Origin: a virus
Strand: one strand, 5' to 3'
Virus record (IMG/VR): IMGVR_UViG_3300042564_002819
Coordinates: 186,001-250,000 of that record
DNA length: 64,000 nucleotides
Below are positions 60,912 to 64,000 of this stretch, piece after piece. Below the pieces are notes generated by a model. That model had not been told where the DNA came from. It worked only from the letters and a program-made list of their open reading frames with translations, and did not search any database. The translations under genes and the position numbers were made by a program. Position 1 is the stretch's first letter; every line of letters begins with the position of its first letter.

Positions 60912-61322
60912 ATGGCAGACGTATATTCAGTATCAGTTGGCGCAACTACAGTTGGCGCAAACGCTCGTGTAGCAAAAGCAAATTATGCATTTGGTACACC
61001 AAACCTAAAGTTCGTTAAAGTTGCAGCAGTTAACAGTGCCGCAGCAGTTAACTTTTCAGCAGAAACTGCAAACAGCAACTTCTACAAAGCACTAAATGCT
61101 CTACAAGGTTTTGCTGAAATTTATTGGGCAGATGGCGGCACTGAAGGTTTCATCGTAGCATACAATGAAAACACTGCAAACAGTGGTTCAGCAGCAACAC
61201 CATCAGTAAGCAACGGCTCATGGGGTGCAGCAGAAGCAGCAATTCTAGCAGCAATTGGTGCAGACACTTCATGCACAATCACAGCAGTTGATTTGGCAAC
61301 TAACGGTCTATCGATCGACTAA
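60912..61322 (+). CDS. Probable abundant virion protein
   Basis: 136 residues, Ala/Asn/Ser-rich, no Arg-rich tail, very strong AAGGAG ribosome site, own promoter and own strong terminator. The codons are the most regular in the window (GCA, AAC, GGC), as in highly expressed genes. Probably a capsid decoration or tail protein; the exact role is unknown. Confidence 0.55.
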   Translation: MADVYSVSVGATTVGANARVAKANYAFGTPNLKFVKVAAVNSAAAVNFSAETANSNFYKALNALQGFAEIYWADGGTEGFIVAYNENTANSGSAATPSVSNGSWGAAEAAILAAIGADTSCTITAVDLATNGLSID

Positions 61323-61342
61323 TAGTTGTAAAACTAAAATCA

Positions 61343-61372
61343 AAGGGTTCGCGTTTTGCGGACCCTTTTTTT
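61343..61372 (+). terminator. Intrinsic terminator after the 60912 gene
   Basis: AAGGGTTCGC / GCGGACCCTT stem, then seven T. Confidence 0.85.
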
Positions 61373-61391
61373 ATGACCGATAAGTAATGTT

Positions 61392-61793
61392 ATGAGATTT
61401 CAGTTATTAACACTTATAGATATTACACAGACTCGTGCTCGAAAAGGTGACGACAGTTTTTTACAAAAGCAACAGCAAAACTATCTTACTGCCATACAAA
61501 CTATAAGTATGCGAGCAAATCCAGAAATACGCACAACAACTAGTTGTGATGACAGAGATATAACAGGATTAGGTTTTGGCACATTGTATAAAGGCAACCA
61601 TCGAGTATGGAAACTAAATTTTAATTTTGAGTTTGACAACAGTCATTCAATTGACACATTAAAGTTTGATTTTAATTTAGTCCCTGTTATTAAAAACTTA
61701 AACGAAACAGTTGACTTAGAAGATGCTGCGTTTATAACAAGCTCAGAAGAACTCAACAACATAGTGTTTCTCAACTTAGACGATTTTACATAA
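61392..61793 (+). CDS. Conserved-looking phage protein
   Basis: 133 residues. MRFQLLTLIDITQTRARKGD then KQQQNYLTAIQTISMRANPE; strand-rich C-terminal half with acidic end. GATAAGTA, a late-like site, lies 5 bases before the ATG. I recall this type from T4-like marine phages; function unknown. Confidence 0.55.
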   Translation: MRFQLLTLIDITQTRARKGDDSFLQKQQQNYLTAIQTISMRANPEIRTTTSCDDRDITGLGFGTLYKGNHRVWKLNFNFEFDNSHSIDTLKFDFNLVPVIKNLNETVDLEDAAFITSSEELNNIVFLNLDDFT

Positions 61794-61797
61794 TATG

Positions 61798-61805
61798 ATA
61801 AATAT
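61798..61805 (+). promoter_or_regulatory. T4-type late promoter (GATAAATA)
   Basis: 61 bases before the ATG at 61867. Confidence 0.5.
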
Positions 61806-61866
61806 ACAAAAGGCAAGAACAAAGGCATTTAAAAATATTCATTACTGTCGCAAAATGGAGAAATAA

Positions 61867-62106
61867 ATGTCGACTGCCTTAACAACTGACTTAGAAAAAG
61901 AAAGCCTTGAAGCACACGTTGATTTATGTGCATTAAGATATCAACAACTAGATAATCGTTTGACCAAGGTAGAAGGAAAACTTGATAGTATTTCTGCAGA
62001 AATGAAATCAGCCAACCAATCATTAGTCAAGGTTATAATCGGTGCCGCTGCTACTATTAGTTCTGGCTTGCTCGGAACAATCGTAGTAATGTTAATGAAA
62101 TTCTAA
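61867..62106 (+). CDS. Coiled coil with C-terminal membrane helix (XhlA-like)
   Basis: 79 residues. A coiled coil (YQQLDNRLTKVEGKLDSISA) then one membrane helix (GAAATISSGLLGTIVVMLMK). The layout matches XhlA-type phage proteins that help lysis. GGAG upstream. Confidence 0.6.
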   Translation: MSTALTTDLEKESLEAHVDLCALRYQQLDNRLTKVEGKLDSISAEMKSANQSLVKVIIGAAATISSGLLGTIVVMLMKF

Positions 62107-62110
62107 ACAC

Positions 62111-62118
62111 GATAAATA
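62111..62118 (+). promoter_or_regulatory. T4-type late promoter (GATAAATA)
   Basis: 6 bases before the ATG at 62124. Confidence 0.55.
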
Positions 62119-62123
62119 ACTTT

Positions 62124-62399
62124 ATGTTATTGCGTGAATTATTTGATCAACCTGTAAATGAAAAAGTAGTGTGGGGGAGAACTGGTAAATCAGTTGTTCG
62201 CAAATATCGTTGCTCCGGCGGGAAACGACACGGTCGTGTTGTTAGCAAAATGGCACAATGTTTTGCTCCACTTGACTTTAAACAGAGTGCAAGTTTTAAG
62301 CGAACCAAATCGAGATTTGGCAGACGCATGGCTAGAAAAGCTGGAAGAACAAAGCGTGTAAATCCTGCTAGTCGTAGAATACAAGCGTTGAACAGATAA
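62124..62399 (+). CDS. Basic internal-head-type protein
   Basis: 91 residues. MLLRELFDQPVNE leader, then an Arg/Lys-rich body (RKYRCSGGKRHGRVVSKMAQ, FGRRMARKAGRTKRVN). CSGGKRHGRVVSKMAQC echoes the Cys-containing core of the 47922 protein. Probably binds packaged DNA. Confidence 0.55.
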   Translation: MLLRELFDQPVNEKVVWGRTGKSVVRKYRCSGGKRHGRVVSKMAQCFAPLDFKQSASFKRTKSRFGRRMARKAGRTKRVNPASRRIQALNR

Positions 62400-62428
62400 C
62401 AAACAGCGGACAGAAAGAAAATAAGATA

Positions 62429-62860
62429 ATGCGAGCAGATGAATTTATTAACAGCGACGAAAAGCTAGACGAAATATTACCTCTTATTGGAATGGCTGCC
62501 GGGGCGGCTGCTAGATCAGTAGCAGGCATGGCTGCTAAACAGGTTGGAAAAGCTGTAGCAGGCGCCGCTGCACAGAAAATAGGACAAAAAGTTGCCGGAA
62601 TGGCAGGCTCGCAAAAACAACCAACATTGCCCGGCGATAACACAGCCTATGCAGACGTTGATAGAGCAAAAGATGCTTTATTGCAACCGGGAAAAAAGTT
62701 AGTGCTTCCAACTCAAGCCGGAACCCCTCAAGCATTCAAGATTACAAAAGTAGCAGGCGATGAAGTAGAAATAGAAAACCCGGATGCAATTAAAGATCCT
62801 AGCCAGCCAGATAAAATTACTTATAACAAGCAAGATATTAAGAAATCGATATCAATATGA
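62429..62860 (+). CDS. Ala/Gly-rich protein with targeting-like leader
   Basis: 143 residues. MRADEFINSDEKLDEILP leader, then an amphipathic A/G-rich helix (GMAAGAAARSVAGMAAKQVG) that may be membrane active, then an SH3-like tail (TPQAFKITKVAGDEVEIENP). Candidate internal or injected protein. Confidence 0.5.
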   Translation: MRADEFINSDEKLDEILPLIGMAAGAAARSVAGMAAKQVGKAVAGAAAQKIGQKVAGMAGSQKQPTLPGDNTAYADVDRAKDALLQPGKKLVLPTQAGTPQAFKITKVAGDEVEIENPDAIKDPSQPDKITYNKQDIKKSISI

Positions 62861-63063
62861 AATTTAATGAGTTAATTAAAGAATTTTCAATACAGATGAG
62901 CAATGAAGAAAAAACATTGCTTGACAAGATATCAAAACCGTGTTATGTTGAGTCATTCTCACAGAGAGAACAATATGTGATTGAAAACTTAATTAAAAAA
63001 AGTTTGCTTTCAAAGGTATATTATAAAGGTAGCACGGTAGTAATTCCAAATGAAAGACCTTGA
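62857..63063 (+). CDS. 68-residue protein with targeting-like leader
   Basis: MKFNELIKEFSIQMSNEEKT then a winged-helix-like end (KKSLLSKVYYKGSTVVIPNE). ATGA overlaps on the left and a 14-base overlap on the right. Confidence 0.5.
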   Translation: MKFNELIKEFSIQMSNEEKTLLDKISKPCYVESFSQREQYVIENLIKKSLLSKVYYKGSTVVIPNERP

Positions 63064-63478
63064 CATAGCTATTCAGGAACTTGAAGACATAATCGACTCT
63101 AAAATGAACAATTTTTCGTTGCCTTATAAAAAGGGCAACAGTGTCAGACTCGGACATATTGTCATAAGAAAAAGCAAAAATCTCGGATATATAGTATTCG
63201 ATACTAAACTAAACAAACCCATAACAACTACTTTTAGTATAACAGGGGCTCTTGCCGTAGCAAAAGCTTCTATTAAAAAGTCTCCAATTTATACTATTAT
63301 GAAATACGATAACATAATAGAAAAAAATTATAATGACAGTCAATTTTATTCTCACATCATACATGGAAACGCCAGCGAGTCTCGCAAAAAAGCAGTAGCT
63401 TCTCGTCTTGAAATATCGAAGACAAAAATCGATGCTGCAAAAAATGCTCTTGATGAGTTCATTATGAAAGATATGTGA
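63050..63478 (+). CDS. Unknown 142-residue protein
   Basis: N-terminal helix (DIAIQELEDIIDSKMNNF) then strands (GHIVIRKSKNLGYIVFDTKL) and a C-terminal helix. Function unknown. Confidence 0.5.
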   Translation: MKDLDIAIQELEDIIDSKMNNFSLPYKKGNSVRLGHIVIRKSKNLGYIVFDTKLNKPITTTFSITGALAVAKASIKKSPIYTIMKYDNIIEKNYNDSQFYSHIIHGNASESRKKAVASRLEISKTKIDAAKNALDEFIMKDM

Positions 63479-63484
63479 TAAATA
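63477..63484 (+). promoter_or_regulatory. T4-type late promoter (GATAAATA)
   Basis: 26 bases before the ATG at 63511. Confidence 0.6.
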
Positions 63485-63510
63485 AATTAAACAATTCCAG
63501 GAACCCAACC

Positions 63511-64000
63511 ATGAACATAAGAGAATTTGCTAAACCAGTTACTGCTAAGTCGTTAAACGAAAGCCTTGCTGCTCGATTCGGACAAAAGATTAATTTAGAG
63601 CGTTTTACAATAGAACAGCTTCAAGATGCACGTAATAGATTGCGTACAAAACTAAGTCAAGTAGAAACAAACGAATCGTTTGACGCTGTTCATAATGAAA
63701 CTTATCAAAAATCAAAAATGATGCTTGATGTATTAAATGCTGCTCTTTCCGAAAGAGGACATGTTGAAGAAGACACTTCAACTAAGCGTTTAAGAGAAGG
63801 CGAAGAAGACAAAGCTGAATTGGTAATGTCAGCTAAAGACATGGTTGATCGTCTAACTGGTTGGATGGAAGATGTAGCAGAAATGCAAACAGAATCTATG
63901 CTTGAACTTGCTGACGCAATTCGCGACGAGCTAGGACAAGAATCTTCAGAAGCATTTGTTGGATTGGTAAAGCCTGCACTTGACAGCCTCTACCAAGCTA
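63511..64000 (+). CDS. Partial protein, probable prohead core/scaffold
   Basis: At least 163 residues, cut by the window end. MNIREFAKPVTAKSLNESLA leader, then acidic helices with MSAKDMVDRLTGWMEDVAEM and LELADAIRDELGQESSEAFV. This pattern recalls the prohead core proteins near the capsid genes of T4-like phages. Position at the end of a late-gene run agrees. Confidence 0.4.
   Translation, partial: MNIREFAKPVTAKSLNESLAARFGQKINLERFTIEQLQDARNRLRTKLSQVETNESFDAVHNETYQKSKMMLDVLNAALSERGHVEEDTSTKRLREGEEDKAELVMSAKDMVDRLTGWMEDVAEMQTESMLELADAIRDELGQESSEAFVGLVKPALDSLYQA

Noticed and set aside
61796-61867. 23-codon frame (MINIQKARTK...)
   Set aside because: It begins within the late promoter and has no ribosome site; more likely the leader of the 61867 gene.

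Overview
The window reads as a piece of a large T4-like (Straboviridae/Kyanoviridae-type) myovirus of a Gram-negative, probably aquatic host. The evidence is a set of T4-family replication genes: a UvsW-type helicase, a gp62-like clamp-loader small subunit, a gp61-like primase and a gp41-like DnaB helicase. T4-type late promoters (GATAAATA / TATAAATA) stand before structural genes on the right, tail-fibre genes are present, and a probable prohead-core gene is cut by the right edge. Kdo genes, a carbamoyltransferase and many glycosyltransferases point to a host with lipopolysaccharide. Small DUF1127 and DUF3563 proteins hint at a proteobacterial host. No taxon can be fixed from sequence alone.

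Layout. (1) 1-9.6 kb, AT-rich: a surface-glycan cluster of GT-A and GT-B glycosyltransferases, sugar and SAM methyltransferases and a cytidylyltransferase-cupin fusion. (2) 9.6-23.2 kb: replication genes mixed with Kdo synthesis (kdsA, OmpA-like, kdsB), two cupins, a carbamoyltransferase and, unexpectedly, a 184-residue protein that looks like a miniature DNA polymerase III alpha (DnaE) core. (3) 23.2-44 kb, almost entirely minus strand: a module of about 45 mostly tiny early genes. Most promoters are near-identical sigma70-type (TTGACA or TTGCAC, 17 bp, TATAAC or TATACA) and each drives one to a few genes. It carries three tRNAs and a tRNA remnant, an AAA+ ATPase, a cell-wall hydrolase, a lipoprotein and several KOW-like small proteins. 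22-bp tandem iterons lie close to both ends (23.87 kb and 41.30 kb). (4) 44-64 kb, mostly plus strand: late genes. Many begin with the same M-R/K-x-x-E-hydrophobic leader, resembling the T4 capsid-targeting sequence. They include a HExxH metalloprotease, an ADP-ribosyltransferase-like protein and a GNAT-KTSC protein, followed by tail-fibre/adhesin genes, a nucleotidyltransferase, a ligase-fold protein and a likely major decoration protein.

Most unusual observation: a sharply bounded 2.7-kb island (about 24,776-27,489) is almost free of the dinucleotides GA, GG, TC and CC (GR/YC). The first 674 bases contain none. The genes in the island keep GR mainly where Asp, Glu, Gly or Trp codons require it. 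This is the footprint expected from long exposure to, or selection against, a YC-targeting process such as cytosine deamination, or from extreme context-dependent codon choice.

How the parts may work together: early promoters recognised by host sigma70 would switch on the minus-strand module. Its small proteins would reshape the host. Replication genes then act, and late promoters drive virion genes, some of whose products may be packaged inside the head and injected. The glycan cluster would remodel the infected cell's surface.
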